Of a stretch of DNA of 64,000 bases, positions 7,423-15,143 are shown piece by piece; positions within the stretch are counted from its first letter, which is position 1, and every line of letters starts with the position of its first letter. The notes under the pieces are model-generated. The model was given only the letters and a program-made list of their open reading frames with translations. It made no database searches and was not told where the DNA came from. This stretch comes from Oscillospiraceae bacterium (GTDB taxonomy: Bacteria > Bacillota > Clostridia > Oscillospirales > Acutalibacteraceae). A program made the translations under genes and the position numbers. Location of the stretch: NCBI GenBank assembly GCA_015066385.1, contig SVOJ01000012.1, positions 1 through 64,000 of the forward strand, written 5' to 3'.

Positions 7423-8331
7423 ATGAAACAAACCAAAATTCTCGCGGTTCTGATGACCGTTGTTCTGCTGTTCGGCATTTGTGCCGCAGGCGGAAATTTA
7501 CTGATCAGCAATATTTTTCCGGCTTCCAATGCCCAGGAAACGGATATTGATATTGACGGCTTATTGGAAGGTCTTGAAATCAACACCGACAATTTCAATA
7601 TTTCCGGCATTCTCGGCGGCATTCTCGGTTCTGTTGTAACCACTGACCAGGTAGAAGATAATCAACTCAGCACCATCACCACCATTGTACAGGCACTTCT
7701 GGGCGGCACGCAGGAGGGGGAATCCACGCTGGATGCAATCAAAGAAAAACTCGGCGAAATCGGCGGTACGGTTACGGAAAATGAACTGATTCAGGCAATT
7801 GTTTCCACCTTGCTCGGCTTTGATTTTACCAATTTTGACTGGAGCATGCTCACCAGCAATGAATTCATCAATACACTGATGGGCAATCTCGGCGGGCTCA
7901 ACCTCGGCGGTGCACAGCAGGTTACCACCACCGTTGCGGCAGGCTCCACACAAAGTGCGATCATCACCACCATTCCGCAGGTATCCACAACCATCCCTTC
8001 CATGCAGAATCCGTCTGTGAATGTGCCCACTTCCAATATTCCCAATTCCGGCATTCCCGTTATTTCCACACAGCCGCAGGAAGGCGTAACACAGCCCTAT
8101 CTCGGCAATGCGGGCACAATTGTTGAAAACCAATCCACAAATTATGTCAATAATACAGTGCCGTCCGTTTCTGTTCCGACCGCTCCGTCTGCGAGTGACA
8201 ACCAACAGCAACAGATGCCGGACGGAACCAAAAGCGTTGTCAGCCCCAAAATGATTGTCGGCGTAATCGTATTGCTGCTTTCGGGCATTTCGGTTGTTGC
8301 CGTCGTTATGGTACTGAAAAAGAAATCATAA
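7423..8331 (+). CDS. Secreted, membrane-anchored Thr/Ser-rich protein, unknown
   Basis: A 302-residue protein with an N-terminal signal segment (MKQTKILAVLMTVVLLFGIC) and a C-terminal membrane helix (VGVIVLLLSGISVVAVVMVL) ending KKKS, so it is probably held in the membrane with its body outside. The middle has a Gly/Ile-rich helical region (ISGILGGILG) and then a long Thr/Ser/Pro/Val low-complexity stalk (~170-270). It resembles surface stalk proteins, without an LPXTG motif. An upstream in-frame start exists, but AAAGGATTGA before the ATG at 7423 fits best. It is a single-gene unit with its own promoter and terminator. No function can be assigned. Confidence 0.8.
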   Translation: MKQTKILAVLMTVVLLFGICAAGGNLLISNIFPASNAQETDIDIDGLLEGLEINTDNFNISGILGGILGSVVTTDQVEDNQLSTITTIVQALLGGTQEGESTLDAIKEKLGEIGGTVTENELIQAIVSTLLGFDFTNFDWSMLTSNEFINTLMGNLGGLNLGGAQQVTTTVAAGSTQSAIITTIPQVSTTIPSMQNPSVNVPTSNIPNSGIPVISTQPQEGVTQPYLGNAGTIVENQSTNYVNNTVPSVSVPTAPSASDNQQQQMPDGTKSVVSPKMIVGVIVLLLSGISVVAVVMVLKKKS

Positions 8332-8336
8332 ACAAT

Positions 8337-8369
8337 CAGGGCTGTTTAACCGCAGCCCTGTTTATTTTG
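8337..8369 (+). terminator. Terminator after the secreted protein gene
   Basis: CAGGGCTG (8337-8344) pairs with CAGCCCTG (8353-8360) and is followed by TTTATTTT. The ribosome site of the next gene follows directly, so some read-through into it is possible. Confidence 0.75.
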
Positions 8370-8381
8370 GAGGATATGGTT

Positions 8382-9722
8382 ATGGTGAAAAAGACAATCA
8401 AAATCATCTGCAAGGTATTCGGCGGTATCATCGGCAGTGTGATTGGTGTTGCGGCACTACTCTGTCTGATCTTGCTGAGCTGGTCTGCGGTGCAGGTTGC
8501 AAGAGGTGATGTCACCGACACACTTCCCGCCACCCCGCAGGACTTTACACCTGCCGTCAGAATCATTGCATTCACCGACACCCACAATGAAAACGAAAAT
8601 GTGGCAAAAGCCATTTTGCAGGCCTATACACTCTTTGACAACGATGAAAACTACAAAGGTGTGGATGCATTCTTCGGCCTCGGCGACTTTTCGAGCATCG
8701 GCACCCTCGGTGACTACGAAAATTTTGTGAAAGTCCTTAAAGAAAATGTGCGTGAAGACACCATCTGCATCAATGTATTAGGCAACCATGAGATGAAAAC
8801 CGAAAACTGCACCGAACTGTTTGAAGAAGCCTTCGGCCATGACATCAACACCGTGACCGATGTGAACGGTTTTACCTGCATCGGTTTTTCGGGAGAACGC
8901 TTTTTGACGGAATGGACCGTTACCCCCGGCAGCCTTTCCTGGCTTGATAACGCAATTGAAGAAGCCGAAGCCGCTGCCGGTGACAAGCCCGTTTTTGTGT
9001 TTCAGCATCCGCACCCATTCGGCACGGTTTACGGCAGCACCATCTGGTGCAACCCCGGCTTGAATCTCGTTTTTGCAGGGCACAACAAAGTGGTCAATTT
9101 CTCAGGCCATTCCCATTTTCCGATGAACGATCCGCGCAGTATCAACCAGAACACCTATACCTCGGTCGGTGTCGGTGCCATGGCAAGATTTGAACTGGAT
9201 AAAGATTACATCATCGGTCAGCATCCCGCAGGATATGAAGATGCAACACAGTTTTGCGTGATTGAAGCAGATGAAGACGGCAGTGTGCGTATTCGCGGAT
9301 ATGATGTGCTGTCGGAAACCTTCTTCTGCGATTATTACATTGAAAATGTCAATGACCGCAGTACTTTCGCTTACACCTACAAAAACATGAAAGCACATGA
9401 TACCGCACCTGTGTTCCCTGCCGACAGTGTTGCAAAGGCAATAAAGAACGAAAACGGCGATTATGTGGTTTCCTTTACACAGGCAGTTCCCGCCGAAGGC
9501 TACATTGTGCATGATTACAAAGTCGTCCTTGCAGACGAAAGCGGCAAAACCGTGTTTGTAGAACACTTCCTTTCTGATTACTTCATCATCAATGATGACG
9601 ATACATTCAGTTTCACTGTGCCGGGCGCACTTCTTCCTGCGGGCAATTATACCCTGACGGCCACAGCGGAAAGTGCTTACCACATCGACTCCGAACCCGT
9701 CAGTCTGTCATTTACCGTATAA
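8382..9722 (+). CDS. Calcineurin-like metallophosphoesterase, membrane-anchored
   Basis: A 446-residue protein with one N-terminal membrane segment (~12-35) and a metallophosphoesterase domain: FTDTHNENEN (D-x-H, ~58-67), GLGDFSS (GD), LGNHEM (GNH), QHPHPFG and SGHSHFPMNDPRS (GHxH). All five metal-ligand blocks are present. The ~110 C-terminal residues form a beta-rich domain (TVPGALLPAGNYTLTATAES) like a fibronectin-type module. It is a paralogue of the protein at 18890-20191, which shares SGHSH.P.NDPRSI.Q. GGAGG at 8369 fits the ATG at 8382. It likely acts outside the membrane; the substrate is unknown. Confidence 0.88.
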   Translation: MVKKTIKIICKVFGGIIGSVIGVAALLCLILLSWSAVQVARGDVTDTLPATPQDFTPAVRIIAFTDTHNENENVAKAILQAYTLFDNDENYKGVDAFFGLGDFSSIGTLGDYENFVKVLKENVREDTICINVLGNHEMKTENCTELFEEAFGHDINTVTDVNGFTCIGFSGERFLTEWTVTPGSLSWLDNAIEEAEAAAGDKPVFVFQHPHPFGTVYGSTIWCNPGLNLVFAGHNKVVNFSGHSHFPMNDPRSINQNTYTSVGVGAMARFELDKDYIIGQHPAGYEDATQFCVIEADEDGSVRIRGYDVLSETFFCDYYIENVNDRSTFAYTYKNMKAHDTAPVFPADSVAKAIKNENGDYVVSFTQAVPAEGYIVHDYKVVLADESGKTVFVEHFLSDYFIINDDDTFSFTVPGALLPAGNYTLTATAESAYHIDSEPVSLSFTV

Positions 9723-9726
9723 CATT

Positions 9727-10485
9727 ATGAATGAAAAAAACTACGATCTTCTCCCCGAGGAACACATTGAATACATAGATTCCGACGGCACACTGCCGCT
9801 GGTTGTGTCACCCTCACACACATTCGGAACGGATGCATTGTTGCTTGCCGATTTTGCCAATGTGCACAACGGTCAAAAGGTATGCGATTTCGGCACGGGT
9901 TGCGGAATCATCCCGTTTTATTGGCTGCGTGAAAGCACACTAAAAGAAGTGTGGGCGGTGGAAATTCAGGAAAAAGCCTGCAATCAACTGACCCGTTCCA
10001 TTGAAAACTGTGAAAAAGCAAAAGATATTCATCTTCTGCACACCGATCTGCGGGAATTAAAGGGAAAAATCGAAGCCGGCAGTTTAGATATTGTGACCAT
10101 GAACCCGCCTTACAATGCCGCCGACCACGGCAAGGCAAGTGACGACACCGCACGCAAAATTGCCCGCAGTGAAGCCGACGGCACGTTGGAAGAAATCTGC
10201 CTTGCCGCAGCTTATGTACTGAAATTCGGCGGTGCGTTCTGTATCTGTCTGCGCCCCGAACGGCTCAGTGAGGCAATGATTGCTATGCACAATGCCGCGC
10301 TTGAACCGAAACGATTACGCTTTGTGCATCAGAAATCCACCGATGCGCCGTGGCTGTTTTTACTCGAAGGTAAACGCGGACGAAAACCGGGTTTGACGGT
10401 CGAAAAACCATTGTGCCTGCAAACGCAAAACGGCGAACCGAGCGAAGAATTGAAGCACATTATTGGCAGTTACAAAAAAAATTAA
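9727..10485 (+). CDS. trmN6: TrmN6-like tRNA (adenine-N6) methyltransferase
   Basis: A 252-residue class I SAM-dependent methyltransferase. It has FGTGCGIIP (~58-66, SAM-binding loop), VEIQEKACNQL (acidic loop) and the adenine-methylating tetrad NPPY (~121-124). N-terminal HTFGTDALLLADF is typical of the YfiC/TrmN6 family, which methylates A37 of tRNA-Val in Escherichia coli. It begins 4 bases after the metallophosphoesterase stop without a clear ribosome site, so translation is probably coupled. The exact tRNA target here is inferred from the family. Confidence 0.85.
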   Translation: MNEKNYDLLPEEHIEYIDSDGTLPLVVSPSHTFGTDALLLADFANVHNGQKVCDFGTGCGIIPFYWLRESTLKEVWAVEIQEKACNQLTRSIENCEKAKDIHLLHTDLRELKGKIEAGSLDIVTMNPPYNAADHGKASDDTARKIARSEADGTLEEICLAAAYVLKFGGAFCICLRPERLSEAMIAMHNAALEPKRLRFVHQKSTDAPWLFLLEGKRGRKPGLTVEKPLCLQTQNGEPSEELKHIIGSYKKN

Positions 10486-10506
10486 AAATTTTTTTGATTT
10501 TTGATT

Positions 10507-10538
10507 GCAAACGGGGAGAAATCTCCGTTTGCTTTTTG
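10507..10538 (+). terminator. Terminator after trmN6-like gene
   Basis: GCAAACGG (10507-10514) with GGAGA/TCTCC extension pairs to CCGTTTGC (10525-10532), followed by TTTTTGTT. Confidence 0.85.
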
Positions 10539-10577
10539 TTACAATGAAGTCAAACAAACATGATTAAGGAGGACTTC

Positions 10578-10805
10578 ATGAGTTTTACAAGAAATGACAC
10601 CGCCATCCGTTGCCCCTTTTTCGTGCGGGAAACTGCACAATCACTGATTTGCGAGGGATTTGTCAAACAGTGTTCGCTTGTGACAAAATTCCCGAACGAA
10701 AAAAAGAAAATTGCCTACATCAACAAATACTGTGTGCGTTGTACGGGCGGGGATTGCTACCTTGCAAAAGGACAGTTTGAACGCTATGCAAAGGATGAGG
10801 GATGA
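10578..10805 (+). CDS. Small six-cysteine protein, probable zinc-binding fold
   Basis: A 75-residue basic protein with Cys at about 12, 25, 32, 52, 55 and 60 (RCPFF, ICEGF, KQCS, YCVRCTGGDC). The spacing suggests a structural zinc site. Small proteins of this look are common in Clostridia genomes, often annotated as hypothetical or phage-derived. AAGGAGGACTTC before the ATG fixes the start. It is a single gene between two terminators. Function unknown. Confidence 0.75.
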   Translation: MSFTRNDTAIRCPFFVRETAQSLICEGFVKQCSLVTKFPNEKKKIAYINKYCVRCTGGDCYLAKGQFERYAKDEG

Positions 10806-10838
10806 AAAAAAACCGTCGGATTCCGACGGTTTTTTTTG
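10804..10838. terminator. Bidirectional terminator
   Basis: CCGTCGG/CCGACGG stem flanked by A8 on the left and T8 on the right. It ends the six-Cys gene from the left and the micropeptide operon from the right. Confidence 0.88.
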
Positions 10839-10868
10839 TTGTATGGAAAAAAATTACAACGATGAAAC

Positions 10869-10985
10869 TTATGCGTTTTCTTCGCCCTCAGCGCCGACAA
10901 TACCGAGTTTTTCGGCAAGACTCTTGAAAGCTGCAAACAACTTCATAAGGAACTGCATAAGAGCAGCAAAATCAAATGAAAACAT
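10869..10985 (-). CDS. Amphipathic micropeptide 1 (38 aa)
   Basis: ATG at 10985 to TAA at 10871. The peptide opens MFSFDFAALMQF, continues as one predicted amphipathic helix (LMKLFAAFKSLAEKLG) and ends in the acidic tail EGEENA. An excellent AGGAGGA ribosome site lies 6 bases before the ATG. No signal peptide, Gly-Gly leader or cysteines. It shares with its four neighbours an aromatic/aliphatic helix, then Gly and an acidic Asp/Glu/Asn/Ser tail, and its ENA end is identical to that of micropeptide 2. Last gene of the 11542-10869 operon. No family recognised; membrane-surface binding is inferred from the helix pattern. Confidence 0.75.
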   Translation of the reverse strand: MFSFDFAALMQFLMKLFAAFKSLAEKLGIVGAEGEENA

Positions 10986-11037
10986 GATGAGTCCTCCTGT
11001 TTTAATAATGGAAAATCAATCCGATTCACACAAAAAC

Positions 11038-11169
11038 TTATGCGTTTTCATCGGCTGCTGCAGAATCCTCCGGCAGATCTTCGATATAAATGGTCCAGCC
11101 GAGAAAATCAGCAATAGCAGAGAAAATGTCGGTGATGAATTCAATGATAGCTTTGAAGAAAGAATCCAT
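11038..11169 (-). CDS. Amphipathic micropeptide 2 (43 aa)
   Basis: ATG at 11169 to TAA at 11040, with AGGAGGATATTCAC before the start. A helix FFKAIIEFITDIFSAIADFL is followed by GWTIYI and the strongly acidic tail EDLPEDSAAADENA. The net charge is about -9, unlike cationic bacteriocins or staphylococcal PSM-alpha peptides. The block AIADF recurs in micropeptide 3, which supports common descent by tandem duplication. Confidence 0.75.
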   Translation of the reverse strand: MDSFFKAIIEFITDIFSAIADFLGWTIYIEDLPEDSAAADENA

Positions 11170-11203
11170 GTGAATATCCTCCTTTTTTTATTTCGTTAAA
11201 AAA

Positions 11204-11371
11204 TTAGGTGTTTTCGCTGTTGGTTGCGCTGTCTTCTGATTCGGGAGCAAACAGATCAATGCCGATGAACTTAAAGAAGTCTGCGATAGCGGTGATGAAA
11301 GCTCTGATAACAGCGATCCAATCGTCAATGGAAACAGTAAAATCAAAAAGGTCTTCAAATTTAAAATTCAT
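11204..11371 (-). CDS. Amphipathic micropeptide 3 (55 aa)
   Basis: ATG at 11371 to TAA at 11206, with AGAGGT 8 bases before the start. An N-terminal FKFEDLFDFTVSIDDW precedes the helix IAVIRAFITAIADFFKFIGI, then the acidic/polar tail APESEDSATNSENT. It is the longest of the five; DFT near the start is shared with micropeptide 4 and AIADF with micropeptide 2. Confidence 0.75.
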   Translation of the reverse strand: MNFKFEDLFDFTVSIDDWIAVIRAFITAIADFFKFIGIDLFAPESEDSATNSENT

Positions 11372-11395
11372 AAGTAAATACCTCTTTCTGAAAAA

Positions 11396-11542
11396 TTATT
11401 CTTCGGTCTTTGTGGTGTTATGACCTTCGCCCGGTTCAGGGAGAATAAGAATGCCGAGTTTTGCAAAAGCCTCTTTGAGCTTTCTGAGGAGATCCTCAAT
11501 AAAAGCAAGAACATCTTCTAAAGTGAAATCAAAAATAGCCAC
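11396..11542 (-). CDS. Amphipathic micropeptide 4 (48 aa, GTG start)
   Basis: GTG at 11542 to TAA at 11398, with GAGGTG 6 bases before the start. AIFDFTLEDVLAFIEDLL leads into a charged helix RKLKEAFAKLGILIL and the tail PEPGEGHNTTKTEE. First gene of the four-gene unit, directly downstream of the promoter at 11612-11584. KLGI is shared with micropeptide 1. Confidence 0.72.
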   Translation of the reverse strand: MAIFDFTLEDVLAFIEDLLRKLKEAFAKLGILILPEPGEGHNTTKTEE

Positions 11543-11583
11543 TACGTGCACCTCACTTTCTATTTTGATTATTAGTCATTATT

Positions 11584-11612
11584 ACTATAACACACTTCGT
11601 CAAACAGTACAA
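11584..11612 (-). promoter_or_regulatory. Promoter of micropeptide operon 4-3-2-1
   Basis: On the minus strand TTGTAC (11612-11607), a 17-base spacer ending in GTGTGT, and TATAGT (11589-11584). It shares TTGTA and TGTGTTAT with the micropeptide 5 promoter at the same positions, so both units may use the same regulator. Confidence 0.65.
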
Positions 11613-11684
11613 GTCTTTTTGGAAAATATTTTCGATTTTTTTCAAAATTAACAATTAGAACAAAGCTTTGTAACAATTCGTCCG

Positions 11685-11715
11685 GAAAAAGAGAAAAGAC
11701 CGGTAACCCCGGTCT
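11685..11715 (-). terminator. Terminator of micropeptide 5 unit
   Basis: On the minus strand AGACCGG-GGTTA-CCGGTCT is followed by TTTCTCTTTTT. It separates micropeptide 5 from the four-gene unit. Confidence 0.8.
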
Positions 11716-11742
11716 CTCTTTTGCATGCAAATAAAAAACAAA

Positions 11743-11871
11743 TTATTCTTCAGAAGTCTGAGAATCTTCGGTGTTGACCATGCCAAACAAAGCCTTCAGA
11801 GCATTGATGATGGTCTTGAGAGCGTTAAAGAATGCTTCGACGATAGCGACGATTTCCTGTGCACCTTCCAT
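11743..11871 (-). CDS. Amphipathic micropeptide 5 (42 aa), separate unit
   Basis: ATG at 11871 to TAA at 11745, with AAGGAGGTG 7 bases before the start. EGAQEIVAIVEAFFNALK continues as TIINALKALFGM, then the acidic tail NTEDSQTSEE. Same plan as micropeptides 1-4 but with its own promoter and terminator. The KTEE and TSEE ends of peptides 4 and 5 are alike. Confidence 0.75.
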   Translation of the reverse strand: MEGAQEIVAIVEAFFNALKTIINALKALFGMVNTEDSQTSEE

Positions 11872-11915
11872 TGAGCAGCACCTCCTTGTAAGCAATTGCA
11901 AAAATTTGCATCTAC

Positions 11916-11944
11916 ATCATAACACAGTTTCTGAAAAATTACAA
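11916..11944 (-). promoter_or_regulatory. Promoter of micropeptide 5
   Basis: On the minus strand TTGTAA (11944-11939), a 17-base spacer and TATGAT (11921-11916). CTGTGTTATGAT here matches GTGTGTTATAGT at the other micropeptide promoter. Confidence 0.65.
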
Positions 11945-12038
11945 TATCTTTTTCCGCAAAAAGTAAAAAGCAATAGTAAGTTTAAACTTGTGTCAAATTT
12001 TTGCAACAATTCACCATTATTTTACTGTTTTTGTTTTT

Positions 12039-12392
12039 CTATTTTGATTTCGGTCTGCCGAGAAAAGATACAATAAGCCCGCAAAGCATCGCTGCCGTAA
12101 TCCCTGCCGCTCCCGCACACAAAGGCCCTGTCAGTGCACCGAGCAAGCCTTTTTCGTCCACCGCTTCGCGCGTGCCGTCGGCAAGCAGTGCACCGAAGCC
12201 CGTCAGCGGTACACTCGCCCCCGCGCCCGCAAAATCACGGAACGGTTCATACACTCGCAGTGCTCCTAAAATCACCCCGGCAACAACAAAACCGACCAAT
12301 ATTTTGGCAGGAGTCAGGCGCGTTTTATCAATCAGAATTTGTCCGATCACGCAAATAAGACCGCCGCACAGAAAAGCCCATAGATACTGCAT
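12039..12392 (-). CDS. spoVAE: Stage V sporulation protein AE
   Basis: A 117-residue hydrophobic protein with several membrane helices: MQYLWAFLCGGLICVIGQ, KILVGFVVAGVILGAL, GASVPLTGFGALL and ITAAMLCGLIVSFLG. The GASVPLTGFG motif is characteristic of SpoVAE (SpoVAEb). SpoVA proteins move Ca-dipicolinate across the inner spore membrane during sporulation and germination. The start at 12392 is preceded by GAAAGGAAATTGAG; an upstream in-frame start lacks this. spoVAC and spoVAD, its usual neighbours, are not in the window. Late sporulation control (SigG) is expected but not demonstrated. Confidence 0.88.
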   Translation of the reverse strand: MQYLWAFLCGGLICVIGQILIDKTRLTPAKILVGFVVAGVILGALRVYEPFRDFAGAGASVPLTGFGALLADGTREAVDEKGLLGALTGPLCAGAAGITAAMLCGLIVSFLGRPKSK

Positions 12393-12491
12393 ACTCTCAA
12401 TTTCCTTTCGATTTTTCAAAGAAAGTATTGACAAAGCGGGAAAAAACTTGCAGTATCCGAAAATTTTTTTGCAAAAAACATTTTTCAGGGC

Positions 12492-12520
12492 TTGATTTTA
12501 TTAAAAATATCATGTATAAT
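12492..12520 (+). promoter_or_regulatory. tRNA-Thr promoter
   Basis: TTGATT (12492-12497), a 17-base spacer and a perfect TATAAT (12515-12520), 20 bases before the tRNA. Confidence 0.8.
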
Positions 12521-12540
12521 ACATACTCGCAAAGTGAATT

Positions 12541-12615
12541 GCTGATGTGGCTCAATGGCAGAGCAGCTCATTCGTAATGAGCAGGTTGTCAGTTCGATTC
12601 TGACCATCAGCTCCA
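12541..12615 (+). tRNA. trnT: tRNA-Thr(CGT)
   Basis: Full cloverleaf: acceptor GCTGATG/CATCAGC, D-stem GCTC/GAGC, anticodon stem GCTCA/TGAGC around loop TTCGTAA (anticodon CGT, threonine), T-stem GTCAG/CTGAC with TTCGATT loop, discriminator T and an encoded CCA end. It has its own promoter and terminator. No attachment-site duplication is seen at its 3' end. Confidence 0.95.
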
Positions 12616-12620
12616 AAAAA

Positions 12621-12645
12621 AGGACTACTTTGGTAGTCCTTTTTC
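12621..12645. terminator. Terminator shared by tRNA-Thr and lipase 1
   Basis: AGGACTAC (12621-12628) pairs with GTAGTCCT (12633-12640), with A-run before and T-run after, so it can work in both directions. Confidence 0.85.
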
Positions 12646-12648
12646 TCT

Positions 12649-13824
12649 TTATCCGATTTGCGAAATCATGGTCAGCAAATCAACATAGAATTGCTTGACA
12701 TCATTGCGCACGGTGAAACCGCCCTGCAAAGACATGTGATCCCCCTCATAGGTCGGCAAAACATTCCAGACACCCGGAATGATGCGGTCTTTGTTAAACG
12801 AAATCGCCTGATCGCCGAACGGAGCGACGGCAGAAACAGTACTTACCAGACCGTCATTTGCAAACCATGTTTCGTCGATCACAAAACCGTTTTCGGTCGT
12901 ACCCGTGAATTTTCCGATGGCAACTGCGGTTTCACGCAGAAGATATTCTGTTTTGGCCGTAACGGGTGCAAACGTTCCATCCTCATTGGCAACGGTTGCA
13001 TTGCACGGCACTGAGAAATAATAGATGTCATTGAGCGTAATGATCTGTTTATTGAGTGCCACGGCATTGTCGATCATAATATCATACAGTGCATAATCCT
13101 CGGCAACGCGGAAATCGATTTCTTCCTCCGATAAATTTCCCATACCGATCAGCGCCCCGATCTCCTCGGGTGTCAGCAGCGGATTTTCGCCATCGCCTGC
13201 CAACAGAACACTTGAACCGTTGTGCGGGGTTGCAAGGGTAACAATGGAATAAATGCGATGCCCGTTATTGCCTTTGAAAAAATCGGACAGTGTGCCGTCC
13301 GTTGTGGTGTGCTGTTCCTCAACACTGCCCGTCTGCAGAATACTTGCAAACAGTCTTGCGGTGGTACCCCCGAAGGAGTGGCAGATGAGGTTGATTTTGT
13401 GATCTTCGTCAAATGCGGCAATGAGAGCACTGCCAGTGTAATCTTCACCGAAGCGTGCATGCTTGCAACGTGCGGAATGTGCCTCGCCGTAGTCCACGAT
13501 TGTCCCTGTCAACTGTGCATACAGTTCACAGGCTCTGTCCCATGCACTGTGCGTGGGTGACACAGAGGCAGCATAACAGGAAAATCCTTTTTCATTCAGT
13601 GCAGTCATCAGATCGCCGCCGAACATTCCCCAATAGGGAAGCTTTGCATACAGGTCATCATAACTGCCCCAACCTGAAAGACCATGCACAAAAACAAAGG
13701 GGTAATCTGTTTGTTTTTCATCGGTCTGCGATTTGATAAATTCCCCTGCACTGCCCAGAAGCACGGATAAAAACATAAACAAACTGACAATTTTGCAGAC
13801 TATATTACGATAAAAAGCGGTCAC
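12649..13824 (-). CDS. Secreted lipase/esterase, paralogue 1
   Basis: A 391-residue protein with a GTG start at 13824, chosen because AAAAGGAGAGAG precedes it and because the paralogue starts at the same point (MTA...). The N-terminal hydrophobic segment (~5-25) is a signal or anchor. The lipase fold shows FVFVHGLSGWGSYDD (oxyanion loop), ICHSFGGTTARLF (nucleophile elbow with Cys before His, Ser catalytic) and late GDHMSLQG (likely catalytic His). WDRACELYAQLTGTIVDYGEAHS matches staphylococcal-type lipases that bind Ca. It lies next to its paralogue in the same direction, each with its own promoter. Confidence 0.85.
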   Translation of the reverse strand: MTAFYRNIVCKIVSLFMFLSVLLGSAGEFIKSQTDEKQTDYPFVFVHGLSGWGSYDDLYAKLPYWGMFGGDLMTALNEKGFSCYAASVSPTHSAWDRACELYAQLTGTIVDYGEAHSARCKHARFGEDYTGSALIAAFDEDHKINLICHSFGGTTARLFASILQTGSVEEQHTTTDGTLSDFFKGNNGHRIYSIVTLATPHNGSSVLLAGDGENPLLTPEEIGALIGMGNLSEEEIDFRVAEDYALYDIMIDNAVALNKQIITLNDIYYFSVPCNATVANEDGTFAPVTAKTEYLLRETAVAIGKFTGTTENGFVIDETWFANDGLVSTVSAVAPFGDQAISFNKDRIIPGVWNVLPTYEGDHMSLQGGFTVRNDVKQFYVDLLTMISQIG

Positions 13825-13854
13825 GGTATCTCTCTCCTTTTTTCTCACAAAGAG

Positions 13855-13883
13855 AGTATACCATGCCGCTTTTTATAATGCAA
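13855..13883 (-). promoter_or_regulatory. Lipase 1 promoter
   Basis: On the minus strand TTGCAT (13883-13878), a 17-base spacer and TATACT (13860-13855). GCGGCATGGTATA around the -10 is identical in the lipase 2 promoter. Confidence 0.75.
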
Positions 13884-13917
13884 GATTTTATGCAAATAAT
13901 ATTTTACTTGTATGAGA

Positions 13918-15114
13918 TTAGCCCAAGGAATTGATCATAGAAAGCAGATCCACATAAAGATCCTTGATGTCTCCTGTTTTCAGCAGACCGCCCTGCAGTG
14001 CCATATGATCGCCGTCATAAGTGGGCATAATGTTCCAGATCCCCGTCTGCACATTGCCTTCTTCATAATCTTTCTGCGGTGCATTGAAAGGTGCCTTTGC
14101 AGAATTGGTGTTGACAAGGCCGTCGTTCTGCTGCCAGCTTTCGTCAATGACATAACCGCCTTTGGTGACACCCGTGTAAACACCCATTGCCGCACAACTG
14201 TCGCGGTAAATGAATTCAACCTTGTTATTGGGAGCGTATGTGCCGTCTTCATTCTGCGTGACTGCCGCACAGGGAATGGAGAAATAATAGGTATCGGGCA
14301 GGGTCATAATGGTTTCGTTGAGTGCAAGAGCATTGTCGATATACATATCATAGGATGCATAGTCTTCGGAAATGCGTTCATCAACAACTGCGCCGAGCAC
14401 GGAATCCATCATGCTGTCAAGAAGACCTCTGTTTTCTTTGATCTGTTCTGCTTCTTCGGCTGTCGGTTCTGCCGCATGGGTTTCACCGATGTTGTAAGCC
14501 GTGGTGCCGTTGTGGGGTGCGGCAAGAGCAGTCAGTGAATAAATATAATCGCCTTTTCCGCCCTTGAAGAAATCGGAAAGAGTGCCGTCAGTGGTGGCTG
14601 CCTGTTCTTCGGCACTTCCCTGTGCCATGATGCTTGCAAACAGACGCACCGTTGCACCGCCGAAGGAATGGCCGAGAATGTTGATCTTGTTTTCGGAATC
14701 AAAGGCGGGAATGAGGGCTCTGCCGGTGAAATCTTCACCGAAACGGGCATGGTTGCAGCGCGCGGAATGGGCTTCACCGTAGTCAACAACGGTCCCCGTC
14801 AGCTGTGCATACAGTTCGCAGGCTCTGTCCCATGCGCTCGTATTGCCGGCCACGGAAGCGGCATAAGTTTCAAAGCCTTTGTCGTTGAGATAACCCATCA
14901 GGTCGCCGCCGAACATCCCCCAGTAGGGCATGAGTTTGTAAACGGCATCGTAACTGCCCCAGCCCGAAAGGCCGTGCACGAATACATAAGGATAATTGGT
15001 TTTCCAGTTGCTGTCGTCTGCTTTAAAGCCGGGCACGGTAATGCCAAGCAACATGGCAATGGAAACAAAGATACTGATGATCTTGTAGGCGATATGATGC
15101 AAAATTGCGGTCAT
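13918..15114 (-). CDS. Secreted lipase/esterase, paralogue 2
   Basis: A 398-residue paralogue of the adjacent lipase with the same order of motifs: N-terminal hydrophobic segment (IAYKIISIFVSIAMLLG), YVFVHGLSGWGSYDA, WDRACELYAQLTGTVVDYG, ILGHSFGGATVRLF (canonical GHSFGG, catalytic Ser), DESWQQNDGLVNT and DGDHMALQGG with the likely catalytic His. It differs by an insert around 235-265 rich in Ala/Glu. AAGGGGGAT precedes the ATG. Substrates are likely long- or medium-chain glycerides, inferred from the family. Confidence 0.87.
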   Translation of the reverse strand: MTAILHHIAYKIISIFVSIAMLLGITVPGFKADDSNWKTNYPYVFVHGLSGWGSYDAVYKLMPYWGMFGGDLMGYLNDKGFETYAASVAGNTSAWDRACELYAQLTGTVVDYGEAHSARCNHARFGEDFTGRALIPAFDSENKINILGHSFGGATVRLFASIMAQGSAEEQAATTDGTLSDFFKGGKGDYIYSLTALAAPHNGTTAYNIGETHAAEPTAEEAEQIKENRGLLDSMMDSVLGAVVDERISEDYASYDMYIDNALALNETIMTLPDTYYFSIPCAAVTQNEDGTYAPNNKVEFIYRDSCAAMGVYTGVTKGGYVIDESWQQNDGLVNTNSAKAPFNAPQKDYEEGNVQTGIWNIMPTYDGDHMALQGGLLKTGDIKDLYVDLLSMINSLG

Positions 15115-15143
15115 GGTAAATCCCCCTTAATATTTATAAGGAA

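Noticed and set aside
11396..11542. Reading the micropeptide region on the plus strand (longer overlapping ORFs at 10711-11651)
   Set aside because: The plus-strand frames lack ribosome sites and family patterns, while the minus-strand short ORFs each have a strong ribosome site and shared design.
12541..12650. tRNA-Thr as an integration site
   Set aside because: No integrase nearby and no repeated copy of the tRNA 3' end was noticed in the window.
12649..15114. The two lipase genes as one broken gene
   Set aside because: Each copy is complete, with its own promoter, start and full motif set; they are paralogues.
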